DNA of 64,000 bases from Enterobacteriaceae bacterium B14 (GTDB taxonomy: Bacteria; Pseudomonadota; Gammaproteobacteria; Enterobacterales; Enterobacteriaceae), in the NCBI GenBank assembly GCA_000307305.1, contig DF158885.1, positions 152,664 to 216,663 of the forward strand. Reading direction: 5' to 3'. Shown here in pieces: positions 35,457 through 45,851 of this stretch. The translations under genes were made by a program, and so were the position numbers. Under the pieces are notes generated by a model. That model was not told the DNA's origin, made no database searches, and saw only the letters and a program-made list of their open reading frames with translations. How positions within the stretch are numbered: the stretch's first letter is position 1; the number at the start of each line of letters is the position of its first letter.

Positions 35457-36770
35457 TTAAATCACGCCTCGGACTAAAATCACCGTAATAAACAACGGTG
35501 CCAAGTACCGCCAAACCAGCAAAATCGTCACTCGCCATCCCGGAGAGAGATCTTCCGGTAACAAGGCATTTGCACGCTTCGACCAGCCAAACAACAACGA
35601 AATCGCAATACCAAAAATAGGCATCATCAAATTTGATGTCAGATAATCCAGACAATCGAAGAACGTCTTACCAAATAGCGTCACATCTTGCATGATGCCA
35701 AACGACAGCGCTGCCGGTATCCCTGAAAGCATAATAGACGCTGTGATAATCAGGCTGGCATTGCGTCGTGACCAACCCCAGTTGCTACACGTGAAGGCAA
35801 CAATGTGTTCCAGCATAGAAATAGAGGAAGAGAGTGCGGCAACCAGCAACAAAAGGAAGAACGCCAGGGCCAGAAAAAAGCCCCCAGGCAAATTGGCGAA
35901 AAAGACCGGCATAGTCATAAACGTTAGCCCTGGCCCTTCTGTCGCGCTTAGGCCTGCGGAGGCAAGGGCAGGGAAGATCATCAGCCCCGCCAAGACACAT
36001 ACCATGCAAGAGAGCGAGACAACCCATACACTGGAGCGTAAAACGCCCTTTGTATTGGGTAGATAGGCACCATAAGTTGTATGTACGCCTAACCCAACAG
36101 AGAGCGAGAAGAAGGCTAAGCCCAAGGCATCAAGAACACTCTTACTGGTGATGTGTTCAAAATCAGGAGACAGAAACATCTTCAAGCCAGCTTCTGAGCC
36201 GGGAAGTGTTAGCCCAACCACAATCAGCACAATCATAATCAGAAACAGCAACGGCATCATAATCCGCACGGATTTCTCTACGCCACGCTGCACGCCGCCC
36301 AACACGACGAAGCAGGTTAAGCCTGCAAATATCAGGTGTGTCAGTACAGGCCAGAAGGGGTTGCTAATGTAGTGCGTAAAGATATCGGTCAACTGGCCTG
36401 CATCGGTAATTTGTAAGTCACCTTTTGCAGATAAGACGGTATAGCCGAGAGTCCAGCCACCTACCACGCTATAAAAGCTGTAGATACACCAGCCGCAAGC
36501 GATACCCATTAGCCCCACCCAGCGCCAGTGTTTACCTGCCAGCTTCTGAAACGCTTTTACAACGCCTTCACGTGTGTGGCTACCCAGCAGTGTTTCTGCC
36601 ATGAAAACAGCAAGGCCTAACGTAAAACTAAAAACCAAAAAGAGCAGAAGAAATGCCCCTCCACCGTTATTAGCGGTGACATAAGGGAATTTCCAGATAG
36701 CACCGATGCCAATGGCTGAGCCAGCAGCCGCTAAAATATGTCCAACGCGGGAAGACCATTGCTGGCTCAT
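35457..36770 (-). CDS. SNF-family Na+-dependent transporter (YocR-like)
   Basis: A 437-residue polytopic protein of the neurotransmitter:sodium symporter family. The first helix AAAGSAIGIGAIWKFPYV and NNGGGAFLLLF carry the unwound TM1 motif that binds sodium and substrate. About 11-12 hydrophobic segments are visible. Bacterial members import amino acids with sodium. No neighbouring gene hints at the substrate. Confidence 0.9.
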   Translation of the reverse strand: MSQQWSSRVGHILAAAGSAIGIGAIWKFPYVTANNGGGAFLLLFLVFSFTLGLAVFMAETLLGSHTREGVVKAFQKLAGKHWRWVGLMGIACGWCIYSFYSVVGGWTLGYTVLSAKGDLQITDAGQLTDIFTHYISNPFWPVLTHLIFAGLTCFVVLGGVQRGVEKSVRIMMPLLFLIMIVLIVVGLTLPGSEAGLKMFLSPDFEHITSKSVLDALGLAFFSLSVGLGVHTTYGAYLPNTKGVLRSSVWVVSLSCMVCVLAGLMIFPALASAGLSATEGPGLTFMTMPVFFANLPGGFFLALAFFLLLLVAALSSSISMLEHIVAFTCSNWGWSRRNASLIITASIMLSGIPAALSFGIMQDVTLFGKTFFDCLDYLTSNLMMPIFGIAISLLFGWSKRANALLPEDLSPGWRVTILLVWRYLAPLFITVILVRGVI

Positions 36771-36915
36771 TGCGCCTCCAGTGTGAGGCTTCGCTCAAAT
36801 AACATCATATTGCTCTCTGATTAATAGGCTGTATCGGGGAATCCCCTATAGACATAGTGGGCAAAGATAAAGAAACGTACCCACGAGTGCAACCCAAAAT
36901 TCCCCTCAGAGAGGA

Positions 36916-38700
36916 CTAACGTTCATTACGCCAGCGCTGTGTGTTATTTAGCAGTTTTTTACTTAGCCAAACCTGTAGCAGTTTCACAATGATCGACGTA
37001 AATAGAATCATGCATGCCATTGCTGCGGCGGGTGCGGTATTGCCAGATTCATCCATGTTCAGTACAGATATTGAGGCCAAAATAGTATCGCTGTTATATA
37101 AGAATATGACGGCAGACGTGGTCGTCATTGTGTTTACAAACAGATAAATGAAGATATCCAAAATAGCAGGCATACAGACGGGCAGGCTGATCTTAATAAA
37201 CGCTTTATAAAGCGGAATATTCAGTGAGATAGCCACCTGTTCTAGCTCCCTTGGCATCTGCTTTAGTGCGTTAATAGCGGTCATATGCCCAACGGTGTAA
37301 TAGTGGGCGATACAACACAAGGCTAAAATTATAAAGGTACCGTAGAGCGTGTTAAGCGGGTTCCATGTTTGGTTGAAGAAGAAAATATACCCGAGCCCTA
37401 ACACAAGGCCGGGAACGGCCATCGAGAGCATGGCAAGCATCTGAACGGCATTACGCAGCTTATCTGAGCTACGTCCTTTCTCAGCAGCGTAAGCGAATAA
37501 GAAGATGAGCGCTGTTCCAAACAGTGCCGCACCGAAAGAGACCTTAAGCGAGTTAATAAAGGGTAACCAGCCAAAGACACTGTTATCGCTAAAGTTGTAG
37601 TTAGAGAACGTCAACGTCAGGTTGTAAGGCCAGAAGCTGACCAGTGAGCCATAAACCGCCATCCCGACCATCGCCAGAATCAGCAAAGCCCAACCACCAC
37701 ACCAGATAAACGCCAGTATATCGACCAAGAGTCTTGGCTGTGGCTGATAGGGAACTGCGCGCACGGAACTTTGTTCTTGCAAGCGGCGGCGTAAGACATA
37801 ATCAAGGGCGAAAGTGCCGACAGCGGGCAAAAGCAGTAACAGACTGGTGACGGCACCCATCGCAAAATTCTGTTGTCCGATCACTTGCTGATAGATATCG
37901 GTAGCCAGAACGTTAAATTGACCACCAATCACCTTTGCGACCCCAAAATCGCAGACAGCTAATGTAAACACGGCGATAAGTGCGCTGATCAACCCATATT
38001 TCACACCAGGTAGCGTGACTTTGAAAAACGTGGTGGTTGCCGAGCATTTCAAGACTTTTGCCGCTTCATATAGCCGAGCATCGCTACTAGAAAAAGCGGT
38101 GCACAACACCATTAATGCATGTGGGAAGCACCAGAAACTTAGGCCAAGAATAATGCCAATGGGCCCATAAATACTCTCACCAAACAGGAGTGAGTTTACG
38201 ACCCCTTGGTTACCAAACCAGTACACCAGGCTGATAGCCGAAAGCAGTGAAGGCATCAGAATGGGTAAAATTCCGATCGTTTTAAAGAGGCCACGCAAGG
38301 GCATACAAGTACGTGTTAGCGCATAAGCAAAGGTGAAAGCGACAAACCCGACCAGCAGCGTCACGCTCACCCCAATACCCAGCGTATTGAGGACAGAGGT
38401 GATCCTATCTGGCATTTCCAAGTAATGGATGAAGTTGGCTAGCCCAATAAAATCACCGTCGGTATTCAACAGGCTTAAACGCAACATGGCAAATAACGGT
38501 GCAACTAGACCGATAATAAAAAACAGCAACGCGAGTAGCAGAAAACTGAGCAGCCAAAAGTTATCGCGGTTCAAACCTAGCCAAAGGCGTGATAGAAAAG
38601 AGAAGGGTGTTGTTTTTGCTGGTGGCAGAGAGTGATGGTGAGTTTTTGTGTGACGTTTTGGATGAGAATCATCATCCCTTGAGTAATCAGACTCAGTCAT
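36916..38700 (-). CDS. phnU: 2-aminoethylphosphonate ABC transporter permease (fused, PhnU2-type)
   Basis: A 594-residue permease with two complete binding-protein-dependent transport domains in one chain. Each carries an EAA-like loop ([44 protein letters not shown]...KISLPVCMP). Salmonella uses separate PhnU and PhnV; here they are one gene, as in the PhnU2 family. A long polar N-terminus precedes the first helix. The start overlaps the phnT stop by ATGA, so translation is coupled. With PhnT and PhnS it imports 2-aminoethylphosphonate. Confidence 0.88.
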   Translation of the reverse strand: MTESDYSRDDDSHPKRHTKTHHHSLPPAKTTPFSFLSRLWLGLNRDNFWLLSFLLLALLFFIIGLVAPLFAMLRLSLLNTDGDFIGLANFIHYLEMPDRITSVLNTLGIGVSVTLLVGFVAFTFAYALTRTCMPLRGLFKTIGILPILMPSLLSAISLVYWFGNQGVVNSLLFGESIYGPIGIILGLSFWCFPHALMVLCTAFSSSDARLYEAAKVLKCSATTTFFKVTLPGVKYGLISALIAVFTLAVCDFGVAKVIGGQFNVLATDIYQQVIGQQNFAMGAVTSLLLLLPAVGTFALDYVLRRRLQEQSSVRAVPYQPQPRLLVDILAFIWCGGWALLILAMVGMAVYGSLVSFWPYNLTLTFSNYNFSDNSVFGWLPFINSLKVSFGAALFGTALIFLFAYAAEKGRSSDKLRNAVQMLAMLSMAVPGLVLGLGYIFFFNQTWNPLNTLYGTFIILALCCIAHYYTVGHMTAINALKQMPRELEQVAISLNIPLYKAFIKISLPVCMPAILDIFIYLFVNTMTTTSAVIFLYNSDTILASISVLNMDESGNTAPAAAMACMILFTSIIVKLLQVWLSKKLLNNTQRWRNER

Positions 38701-39773
38701 GACGTACTCTCCTGAGCAAAGAGCTGCATATCCTGCGGCTTCCAGCGCATAGAAACGGGCTGGCCGACTTTTAGATCTAATATCTCTCTTTGAGCCAACG
38801 GAACTTGCGCCAATATCGGTTGCTCACCCGAATAGGTTTCTGCCTGACACATTACGCGTAGAAAACTCCCCATAAACTCGATGTGTTGCACGTGGGCCAG
38901 AAGCCAGCCTTCATCCGGTGGAATCAGTTCGATAGATTCGGGGCGTAGCGCGAGCGAGGCCATGCTACCGGGGGTAAAACGGGAGGCATCGTAATGCAGA
39001 GGGTGAGTATTCAGCCGAACTTCGTGCTCATTCATCACCAGCACGTCCAAAAAGTTCATCGTGCCGATAAAGCCTGCGACAAAAGGGCTTTGTGGTGTGG
39101 CGTAAATCTCTGTTGGAGTGCCGATCTGGCGGATCACACCATGATCCATGACGACAATACGATCGGCCATCGTGAGCGCCTCTTCTTGATCGTGTGTCAC
39201 CATGATCGTCGTTATCCCTAACTCTTGCTGCAGTGTTTTAATTTCTGTGCGCAAGTGTGTTCTCACCTGAGCATCCAATGCTGAGAGAGGTTCATCCATC
39301 AACAATAGCCCAGGGGAGAGCGCCAGTGCTCTGGCTAAGGCCACTCGCTGCTGCTGTCCGCCGGAGATCTGGCTTGGGTATTTGCTAGATTGGCTATCTA
39401 GACCAATCAGCTTCAACCAATAGGTAACTTTGCGCTCAATCTCATCGCGTTTTACGCCTTGGTTACGCAGCCCAAGAGCGATGTTCTCCCTGACCGTCAG
39501 ATTAGGAAAGAGGGCATAAGATTGAAATACAATACCGAAATCGCGCTTTTGCGGCGGTAAAAACGAGATGTCTTTACCATCCTGAATAATGCGCCCGGCA
39601 TTAGGTAAATCCAGCCCAGCGATAGCCCGCAGCAGCGTTGTCTTCCCACAGCCTGAGGGGCCGAGAAAACAGACAAACTCACCCTTCTGAATACTAAGAG
39701 AGATATCTTTTAATGCCTGAAACTGCCCAAAGGATTTCTCTAGATGTTCGATCTCAAGATAGTGTTGGGACAT
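38697..39773 (-). CDS. phnT: 2-aminoethylphosphonate ABC transporter ATPase
   Basis: A 358-residue ABC ATPase from ATG 39773 ([18 protein letters not shown]). Walker [17 protein letters not shown], signature [15 protein letters not shown], Walker [13 protein letters not shown], and a C-terminal TOBE-like regulatory domain ([11 protein letters not shown]). The ORF is open 39 codons further upstream but that would run across the PhnR-type operator at 39797, so it is not used. It is coupled to phnU downstream; phnS lies upstream after a 226-base gap with a hairpin. Confidence 0.92.
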   Translation of the reverse strand: MSQHYLEIEHLEKSFGQFQALKDISLSIQKGEFVCFLGPSGCGKTTLLRAIAGLDLPNAGRIIQDGKDISFLPPQKRDFGIVFQSYALFPNLTVRENIALGLRNQGVKRDEIERKVTYWLKLIGLDSQSSKYPSQISGGQQQRVALARALALSPGLLLMDEPLSALDAQVRTHLRTEIKTLQQELGITTIMVTHDQEEALTMADRIVVMDHGVIRQIGTPTEIYATPQSPFVAGFIGTMNFLDVLVMNEHEVRLNTHPLHYDASRFTPGSMASLALRPESIELIPPDEGWLLAHVQHIEFMGSFLRVMCQAETYSGEQPILAQVPLAQREILDLKVGQPVSMRWKPQDMQLFAQESTS

Positions 39774-39796
39774 AAGGAATTCATGCTCATTGAATC

Positions 39797-39808
39797 TGGT
39801 GTAGACCA
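39797..39808. promoter_or_regulatory. Putative PhnR operator upstream of phnT
   Basis: TGGTGTAGACCA, 24 bases before the phnT start. It matches the sites before phnS (TGGTCTAAACCA) and phnW (TGGTATAGACCA); shared pattern TGGTnTAnACCA, the HutC/GntR type. Confidence 0.7.
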
Positions 39809-39958
39809 ATTTGGCAGAGTAATGTGACGAAAATATGAAAGGAAGAAGATGTTTTGGGGAAAGAAATATAGGCAAGAGCGGTATCATCACTATCGTGATG
39901 AAATAGCTTATTTACTAAGATTTTGTTAGCAGACGCTCACCTCTTGAACTGTCATAAA

Positions 39959-39988
39959 CAGGTGGATCACTCCACCTGCCTATTTTTG
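39959..39988. terminator. Hairpin between phnS and phnT
   Basis: CAGGTGGA (39959-39966) pairs with TCCACCTG (39971-39978). The T-run is on the plus-strand side (CCTATTTTTG), whereas phnS reads leftwards, so termination of phnS is uncertain and an mRNA-stabilising role is equally likely. Confidence 0.5.
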
Positions 39989-39999
39989 TTAGTGCTTAC

Positions 40000-41025
40000 T
40001 TACTTTTTGGCTTCAGATTTGCTCTGATAACGGTTACTCCACTCATTTAATATCGTTGAGCGGTTATCTGCCGACCATGTGAAATCATTTTTAATCATTT
40101 GATTAGCAATATCTTGTGGATACCCAGCTGGAATTTTAGCAATACCAGGACGGGCTAGCACTGCGAAGCTACGGTTATACAGTTTGCTGGCTTCTTCGGT
40201 AATTGCGTAATCGAGGAGCTTCTGTGCTTCTGCCATTTTCGGTGTATTGGCGATAATAGCGGCGGCTTCCGTATCCCAACCAGAACCCTCTGTTGGGAAA
40301 ATCACATCTATTGGTGCGCCTTGCTGCTTCAGCTTAATGCTTGGGAAATCGAAGGAGATACCAACAACGGCTTCACCGCTGGCGACCAGCTTGCAGGGAG
40401 CAGCACCGGAGTGAGTATAACGATCGATATTACTGTGCAACCCATCCATAAATGCCCAGCCTTCTTTCTCACCCATACTTTGCAACCAGCCCGTCACGTT
40501 CAAAAACCCAGTGCCGGAAGAGCTTGGGTTAGGCATGATGATTTTGCCTTTGTAAACGGGGTTAGTCAGATCCTTCCATGATTTAGGCTCAGGTAAATTC
40601 AGCTTCTTGCCTTCGATGGTATTAAAGCAGATGGTACCTAGAGAAGCATCCAACCCTACCCAATGCGGCTGTGGGCGGGCATCACGAAATTTGTCATCCA
40701 GTTTATCCAGATCTTTCGGTGCATAGGCTGCCAGCATTCCCTCTTTATCCAACAACATCAAACTTGTTGCTGCTACACCCCAAATCACATCGGCATTAGG
40801 CCGAGCCTTCTCAGCCAAAAGCTTCGCGGTAATCACCCCTGTAGAATCACGTACCCACTTAATATTAATCCCAGGATTCTGTGCTTCAAACCCCTTCTTC
40901 AAATCACCAAGCTGCTCAGGCTCGAGCGCGGTATACACCGTCAAATCACCCGCATAAAGATGACAACTTGCCAGCGAAATCGCCGCAAAAAGCGTACTTT
41001 TAATACAGATATTGCTCTTTTTCAT
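40000..41025 (-). CDS. phnS: 2-aminoethylphosphonate-binding periplasmic protein
   Basis: A 341-residue solute-binding protein, started at ATG 41025 (MKKSNICIKSTLFAAISLAS) with AGGAGT six bases upstream; the long upstream extension of the ORF is rejected. A signal peptide ends near SCHLYAGDLTVYTALEPEQ. The mature fold resembles the iron/phosphonate group: KWVRDSTGVITAKLLAE, NPSSSGTGFLNVTGW, FDFPSIKLKQQGAPIDVIFP. It delivers 2-aminoethylphosphonate to PhnTU. Confidence 0.9.
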   Translation of the reverse strand: MKKSNICIKSTLFAAISLASCHLYAGDLTVYTALEPEQLGDLKKGFEAQNPGINIKWVRDSTGVITAKLLAEKARPNADVIWGVAATSLMLLDKEGMLAAYAPKDLDKLDDKFRDARPQPHWVGLDASLGTICFNTIEGKKLNLPEPKSWKDLTNPVYKGKIIMPNPSSSGTGFLNVTGWLQSMGEKEGWAFMDGLHSNIDRYTHSGAAPCKLVASGEAVVGISFDFPSIKLKQQGAPIDVIFPTEGSGWDTEAAAIIANTPKMAEAQKLLDYAITEEASKLYNRSFAVLARPGIAKIPAGYPQDIANQMIKNDFTWSADNRSTILNEWSNRYQSKSEAKK

Positions 41026-41058
41026 CGAGTACTCCTGAATAACATGAGAAATCAAATG

Positions 41059-41070
41059 TGGTCTAAACCA
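41059..41070. promoter_or_regulatory. Putative PhnR operator upstream of phnS
   Basis: TGGTCTAAACCA, palindromic except at the two central bases, 34 bases before the phnS start; same pattern as the sites before phnT and phnW. Confidence 0.75.
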
Positions 41071-41332
41071 GCTTTCCACGATGAAAGCTAAAGACAGCAG
41101 ATGACAGAGAGATGACACTAAAATGAAGAAAAGACGACGATGAAAACAAAACGCGCTTAGAAAAGGCCGCCACGTAAAGAGAAATAAACGTCCCCCTTTA
41201 GCCAGAAGCGAAGACAAATACAGCCTAAAAACACGAAGATAAACCCGCTACCAAAACCTTACACCCACGCACACAAAAACCACCAAAAAACATAAGCACA
41301 CAAACGCACCAACACCTCCCCAACGAGCATTA

Positions 41333-41527
41333 AAAACCACGCCGAGGTATCACCGTAGAGAGGGACAATCGCGCAGGACGCGCGATTGAGGCGAGCATGA
41401 GCCAAGGATGGCGAATCTCGGCGTGCCCGCAATCGAAGGAGATACCGAGGGAAGTTGCGGAGCAACCGTGGTTTTGCGGCCATATACGCAAACGCCGGGT
41501 AGTTAGGGGGCGGCGAGGCCCCCTAAC
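41333..41527. repeat. Structured intergenic element with four nested or serial stems
   Basis: Perfect complements visible: AAAACCACG (41333-41341) with CGTGGTTTT (41467-41475); CACGCCGAG (41338-41346) with CTCGGCGTG (41417-41425), an alternative pairing; CAATCGCGC (41366-41374) with GCGCGATTG (41380-41388); GTTGC with GCAAC (41454-41466); and GTTAGGGGGC (41502-41511) with GCCCCCTAAC (41518-41527). It is GC-rich relative to its flanks. It may be a dispersed repeat, an RNA or a boundary element. I do not recognise a family. Confidence 0.55.
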
Positions 41528-41608
41528 TCGGTGGCCTGCACGGTGTAATATGAGAATACGATACAGACAGGCCATCGAAACCCTACACCAATCTAAAAAA
41601 CACGATAC

Positions 41609-42370
41609 CTACAAAGTATCCACCTCAATCTTCAAGCTATCATGCAACCAACACTCCACATCAAAATCTAAAACATTCCCACGCTGATCATAATTCAACC
41701 TCTGCAATAGCAACGCCGGACTTCCTTTCGACGCCCCCAGAGCGCGTGCCGCCTCATCCGACATCACCGTCGGATAAAACGAAAGATGCATCCGCGTATA
41801 CAACAGGTTGTAGTACTGACGATAGATTTCCGTCAAGCTACCGTTCAGGTCTAGCTCAAGAAGACCAGGCACTAAATCCGGCAAGCAGTAGTTCTCGCTA
41901 TAGCAGATAGCCCGTTCATCGGCATAACGCACACGTTTTAAGAGGTAGATTTTGGCAAAGGGTTTCAGCCCTAGAGGGGAGATAACGTGGTTCGGTGCAT
42001 CAATGTATTCACCTGAGAGCAGATGTGTTCTCGGTACTCGCCCCTGATCGGAGACGATCTGATGAAAGTTAGAGTTGATCGTCGGATTTAAAGCCAGTCT
42101 TTGCGCAGAGACAAACCAGCCTCGTCGATCCAGCCGATAGATCATCCCGCTAGTCTCAAGCTGCGATAGCCCTTCCCGAATAGTAATGCGAGTTGTACCG
42201 AAGATATCGCAGAGTTCCCGCTCAGAAGGCAGTTTATCGCCGACGTTAAGCACACCGCTAACGATCTTCTCTTGCAGTGTATGTTTAATCTTTAAGTATT
42301 GCGGCTCTGTGCTGGATGGGGCTTTCACAGGATAAACTCTCCGTCTTGCTGCGCCGATTGGTGTGAGCAT
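41609..42370 (-). CDS. phnR: GntR/HutC-family regulator of 2-aminoethylphosphonate genes
   Basis: Up to 253 residues. A winged-helix GntR domain at about 25-90 ([26 protein letters not shown]) and a C-terminal UTRA ligand domain ([19 protein letters not shown]). The start may be MLTPIGAAR at 42370 or the GTG at 42328 ([10 protein letters not shown]), which is nearer the usual 239-residue size. It lies between the uptake and catabolic genes. Three TGGTnTAnACCA sites before phnS, phnT and phnW are its likely targets. Confidence 0.85.
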   Translation of the reverse strand: MLTPIGAARRRVYPVKAPSSTEPQYLKIKHTLQEKIVSGVLNVGDKLPSERELCDIFGTTRITIREGLSQLETSGMIYRLDRRGWFVSAQRLALNPTINSNFHQIVSDQGRVPRTHLLSGEYIDAPNHVISPLGLKPFAKIYLLKRVRYADERAICYSENYCLPDLVPGLLELDLNGSLTEIYRQYYNLLYTRMHLSFYPTVMSDEAARALGASKGSPALLLQRLNYDQRGNVLDFDVECWLHDSLKIEVDTL

Positions 42371-42469
42371 GTGCTATGGCAGTCATTATACATACGAATA
42401 TGAATTTTTTGTTTCGTAGCATGATCGCGTTTGACATCCCTGTGGTGGCTATTCCAAAATAGACTTAAC

Positions 42470-42481
42470 TGGTATAGACCA
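42470..42481. promoter_or_regulatory. Putative PhnR operator upstream of phnW
   Basis: TGGTATAGACCA, 13 bases before the phnW start and overlapping the likely -10 region. Position suggests repression in the absence of phosphonate, or a promoter-proximal activator site. Confidence 0.75.
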
Positions 42482-42494
42482 AATGGAGTGTCAC

Positions 42495-43598
42495 ATGCTC
42501 GACAATCACTATCTGTTGTTAACCCCTGGCCCGTTATCCACTTCCCGAAAGGTTCGTGAGGCGATGCTGAAGGACAGCTGCACATGGGATGCAGAATACA
42601 ATCAGGGAGTTGTTCAGGTCATTCGGCAAAAACTGGTCTCTTTGGCGACCTCCGCAGAGGGATACACTACGGTGCTTATGCAGGGCAGCGGCACATTTAG
42701 CGTAGAAAGTGTGTTGGGCTGTGCGATTGGCAGCGATGAAAAAGTGTTGATCATCAACAATGGTGCTTATGGTGCCAGAATGGTTGAGATCGCCGCGCTA
42801 TTAGGTATTTCCTACCATGAGCTAGATTGTGGTGAGGTCAACCAGCCGAGTTTATCCGCAGTAGACCAGATTCTGGCGTGTGACCCTACCATTACTCACA
42901 TTGCGATGGTGCATTGTGAAACAACTACTGGGATGCTGAACCCGCTACATGAGGTTGCGGAATTGGCACAGCAGCGTGATAAGCGATTAATCATCGACGC
43001 GATGAGCAGTTTTGGCGGGATTCCTATGGATATCGCCGAACTTAACATCGATTTTCTGATTAGTTCTGCAAATAAATGTATTCAAGGTGTGCCAGGGTTT
43101 GGTTTTGTGATTGCCAAGACAGAGGCGCTAGAAGCCTGTAAGAATCGGGCGCGTTCTCTGTCCCTCGATTTGTACGCCCAGTGGCGTTGCATGGAAGATA
43201 ACGAGGGTAAGTGGCGCTTTACCTCACCGACTCACACCGTGCTTGCTTTTGCTGAGGCACTAAAGGAGTTGGAAGAAGAAGGCGGTGTTTCTGCCCGTTA
43301 TTCTCGCTATAGCCAGAACCAAGCTTCGTTACTGGCGGGTATGGAACGATTAGGGTTTAGCGCTTTGCTCGACTCCACTCTGCACTCACCGATTATTACG
43401 GCTTTCTACTCGCCAAAGGCGCCAGAGTATCGCTTCGCTGATTTTTATACTCGGCTGAAAGAAAAGGGTTTTGTGATTTATCCGGGCAAAGTCTCCCAGA
43501 ATGACTGTTTCCGCATTGGCAACATCGGCGAAGTCTATTCTGAGGATATCGACGCATTATTGAAGGCTATCGAACAGTGCTGTTACTGGCGCAAGTAA
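42495..43598 (+). CDS. phnW: 2-aminoethylphosphonate:pyruvate transaminase
   Basis: A 367-residue PLP enzyme, started at ATG 42495 with GGAG six bases upstream, giving the same length as the Salmonella enzyme. Recognisable blocks are [37 protein letters not shown] and ETTTGMLNP; the PLP lysine is in [15 protein letters not shown]. It converts 2-aminoethylphosphonate and pyruvate to phosphonoacetaldehyde and alanine. phnX follows 20 bases later. Confidence 0.97.
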   Translation: MLDNHYLLLTPGPLSTSRKVREAMLKDSCTWDAEYNQGVVQVIRQKLVSLATSAEGYTTVLMQGSGTFSVESVLGCAIGSDEKVLIINNGAYGARMVEIAALLGISYHELDCGEVNQPSLSAVDQILACDPTITHIAMVHCETTTGMLNPLHEVAELAQQRDKRLIIDAMSSFGGIPMDIAELNIDFLISSANKCIQGVPGFGFVIAKTEALEACKNRARSLSLDLYAQWRCMEDNEGKWRFTSPTHTVLAFAEALKELEEEGGVSARYSRYSQNQASLLAGMERLGFSALLDSTLHSPIITAFYSPKAPEYRFADFYTRLKEKGFVIYPGKVSQNDCFRIGNIGEVYSEDIDALLKAIEQCCYWRK

Positions 43599-43618
43599 TC
43601 AAGATGACGGAGTGAAAA

Positions 43619-44449
43619 ATGACAAACAGTAAAAAAGAACAGAAAGTTGAAGCCGTTATTCTGGATTGGGCAGGGACCACCGTAGATTTTGGGTCCTTTG
43701 CTCCGACGCAGATTTTTGTTGAAGCGTTTAAGAAGGCCTTCGATTTCCCTATTTCTCTTGCGGAAGCGAGAATCCCCATGGGATTGGGCAAATGGCAGCA
43801 TATTGAGGCATTAGGCCATTTGCCGGAAGTGAGTGCTCGCTGGGTGGCTAAATTTGGCAAACCAATGAGTGCATCAGATATCGATTTAATCTACGAAACC
43901 TTTATGCCGCTGCAAATCGCCAAAGTCGTTGATTTTGCCGAGCCTATTCACGGCGTACTGGAGACGGTTGATTGGCTACGCAAAGAGGGCATTAAGCTTG
44001 GTTCTTGCTCTGGTTATCCACGGGCGGTTATGGATGCATTAATCCCCGTTGCTGCAAAGTTTGGCTATAGCCCCGATTACACTGTAGCAACGGATGATCT
44101 GGCTGCTGGCGGTCGTCCTGCACCTTATATGGCGCTGCAAAACGTGATTGCGCTAGGCATTGGTGCGGTTTCGCACTGCGTGAAGGTGGATGATTCCGTT
44201 CCGGGAATAGACGAAGGGTTAAATGCAGGTATGTGGACGGTGGGATTATCAATATCTGGCAATGAGTTTGGCGCTACATGGGAAGAGTACCAACGTCTTG
44301 ATCAGGCAGAGATAGCCACGCGCAGCGAAAAAGCGGCGACCAAACTTCGTGCCGCAGGGGCGCATTATGTGATAGGGACGCTAGCCGAATTGCCAGAGGT
44401 GATAGTCGATATTAACCGGCGGATGGGGGCTGGGGAGCGACCAGCATAG
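43619..44449 (+). CDS. phnX: Phosphonoacetaldehyde hydrolase (phosphonatase)
   Basis: A 276-residue HAD-superfamily enzyme. The nucleophile Asp is in [14 protein letters not shown]; the Schiff-base Lys is in [25 protein letters not shown] and [13 protein letters not shown] carry the remaining motifs. It splits phosphonoacetaldehyde into acetaldehyde and phosphate, completing the pathway that starts with PhnW. It is the last gene before the terminator at 44526. Confidence 0.97.
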   Translation: MTNSKKEQKVEAVILDWAGTTVDFGSFAPTQIFVEAFKKAFDFPISLAEARIPMGLGKWQHIEALGHLPEVSARWVAKFGKPMSASDIDLIYETFMPLQIAKVVDFAEPIHGVLETVDWLRKEGIKLGSCSGYPRAVMDALIPVAAKFGYSPDYTVATDDLAAGGRPAPYMALQNVIALGIGAVSHCVKVDDSVPGIDEGLNAGMWTVGLSISGNEFGATWEEYQRLDQAEIATRSEKAATKLRAAGAHYVIGTLAELPEVIVDINRRMGAGERPA

Positions 44450-44525
44450 TGCAGGCCTTTCTCTCTGACACATTTGGCCTGATACAGGCTTGGCGCAGCG
44501 TCTTACTTGGCTGCGCTCATAACTC

Positions 44526-44548
44526 GGCCCACTTGTGGGCCTTTTTTT
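44526..44548. terminator. Terminator after phnX
   Basis: GGCCCAC (44526-44532) pairs with GTGGGCC (44535-44541), followed by seven T. The next gene converges from the right. Confidence 0.9.
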
Positions 44549-44557
44549 CAAACTTCC

Positions 44558-45850
44558 TTATTCGCTACTAACCAATAACGGAACCATGCTGTTATCGAAT
44601 GTTGGAATGCCTAATTTTCTGTGTACTTCGACCCGTTCTGAGAAGCTATCATCAATAAAAATCGCCGATTGTGAGTCGATATGAGCCGATTTTGGCGTGC
44701 CATCAGTAATATGAATGGTGCTGTCAAATAATAGGTTTAAGCGTAGAGAGGCGAGTGCCTCTGCCAGATTACCCGAATGGCGAGTAATTAAATGAACGCG
44801 CTTCTTCTGATTCAGGCATTGGAAAATAAAGCTGATTAAAGGGAGATAAACGTTGCCATTAATCACGAGGGTATCATCAAAATCGATATAAACATCATCG
44901 AACTGAAGGCGATGCGTGTAGCGATTCTCTAATCCACGACTAATTTCAATATCACCGCTGTTAAGCAGTAAATTCAGCGGCATTCTGGCGTGTTCATACA
45001 GGGAAAGCAGTGCAAAGTTGATACCACGGACGCGGTTCAATGCCATGGTTCCGGCAATTCTTGGGGCAATTTCTAATAATGTAAGGCGATTATCCGCCGA
45101 GTATTTCACCTGAAAAAACCACGCACCGCGCATAGCTAGCGCTTGGCTAAGTTCTGACGCAATGGTGTGGATATTCTCTAAAGCGACGTTTTTTGATGCC
45201 ATAGTAATGCCGCTTCTTACTCTCTCACGTGTTCTGGCTTGGCAAAACAATACGCCTTTCTCTCGGTCGGAGAAGCAATCTACGGTGAACTCGTCGCCCG
45301 GCAAATACTCGCAGATAATCGGCTGGGTAATATTGCCTGCTAAATAACGTAACTCATCTTCCGTATGTGCAATCGAAGCCCCCTGTGAGCCTTGACCACG
45401 GTCTGGTTTGATAAACACGGGGAATGCATGAATATCGCTAAAAGCGTTATAGACTTTCGGCATGGCAACCGTGGGTTCGGCAATGGATTGCACAATAGCC
45501 TGATAAGTTAGGCTTTTATAACGCAGGATATGACACGTCTCGTAAGAGGGGGCAATAACCGTAGCGGCAATCTCTTGCTGGTGCTGGGATAAAGCCAGTG
45601 TGACATCATCATGAGCAGGGAACACGGCATCTATTTGGTGCGTAGCGATAAACGCATTTAGCTGGGCTAGCCAGTCAGGTTCACTAACTGAATCAAAGAG
45701 ATGGTACTCTTCCCCTAAAAACATCGCATGGTTGTTGTATTGTGCGCCCCCGAGAAACAGCGCGACTTCTTTACAGGGCATGAGTGAACGGTAGATCTCT
45801 CTTCCCACTTCTGTTCCAGCAGGAAGGATCAGCACATTCCATTTTTTCAT
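44558..45850 (-). CDS. ATP-grasp ligase fused to a HAD-like domain
   Basis: A 430-residue protein from ATG 45850 (MKKWNVLILPAGTEVGRE). The N-terminal 300 residues are a pre-ATP-grasp and ATP-grasp pair (VFIKPDRGQGSQG, CEYLPGDEFTVDCF, LLEIAPRIAGTMALNRV). The last 120 residues look HAD-like, with nucleophile motif VYIDFDDTLVI and ITRHSGN, IFIDDSF. The fusion suggests coupling of ligation with phosphate removal, possibly on a sugar. Reaction is unknown. Its start lies just before the stop of the aminotransferase gene upstream. Confidence 0.75.
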   Translation of the reverse strand: MKKWNVLILPAGTEVGREIYRSLMPCKEVALFLGGAQYNNHAMFLGEEYHLFDSVSEPDWLAQLNAFIATHQIDAVFPAHDDVTLALSQHQQEIAATVIAPSYETCHILRYKSLTYQAIVQSIAEPTVAMPKVYNAFSDIHAFPVFIKPDRGQGSQGASIAHTEDELRYLAGNITQPIICEYLPGDEFTVDCFSDREKGVLFCQARTRERVRSGITMASKNVALENIHTIASELSQALAMRGAWFFQVKYSADNRLTLLEIAPRIAGTMALNRVRGINFALLSLYEHARMPLNLLLNSGDIEISRGLENRYTHRLQFDDVYIDFDDTLVINGNVYLPLISFIFQCLNQKKRVHLITRHSGNLAEALASLRLNLLFDSTIHITDGTPKSAHIDSQSAIFIDDSFSERVEVHRKLGIPTFDNSMVPLLVSSE

Positions 45851-45851
45851 A

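Larger units (their letters stand above)
41026..41608. other. 580-base interval between phnS and phnR
   Basis: No supported gene. It holds the PhnR-type operator at 41059-41070 near phnS, an AC-rich stretch (41250-41330), and a compact highly structured block at 41333-41527 (separate entry). ORFs on either strand lack family resemblance and are broken by the stems. Confidence 0.6.

Noticed and set aside
41397-41687. 96-codon plus-strand ORF in the phnS-phnR interval
   Set aside because: It is composed mainly of the structured block and the antisense of phnR; the composition looks like an artefact of the inverted repeats.
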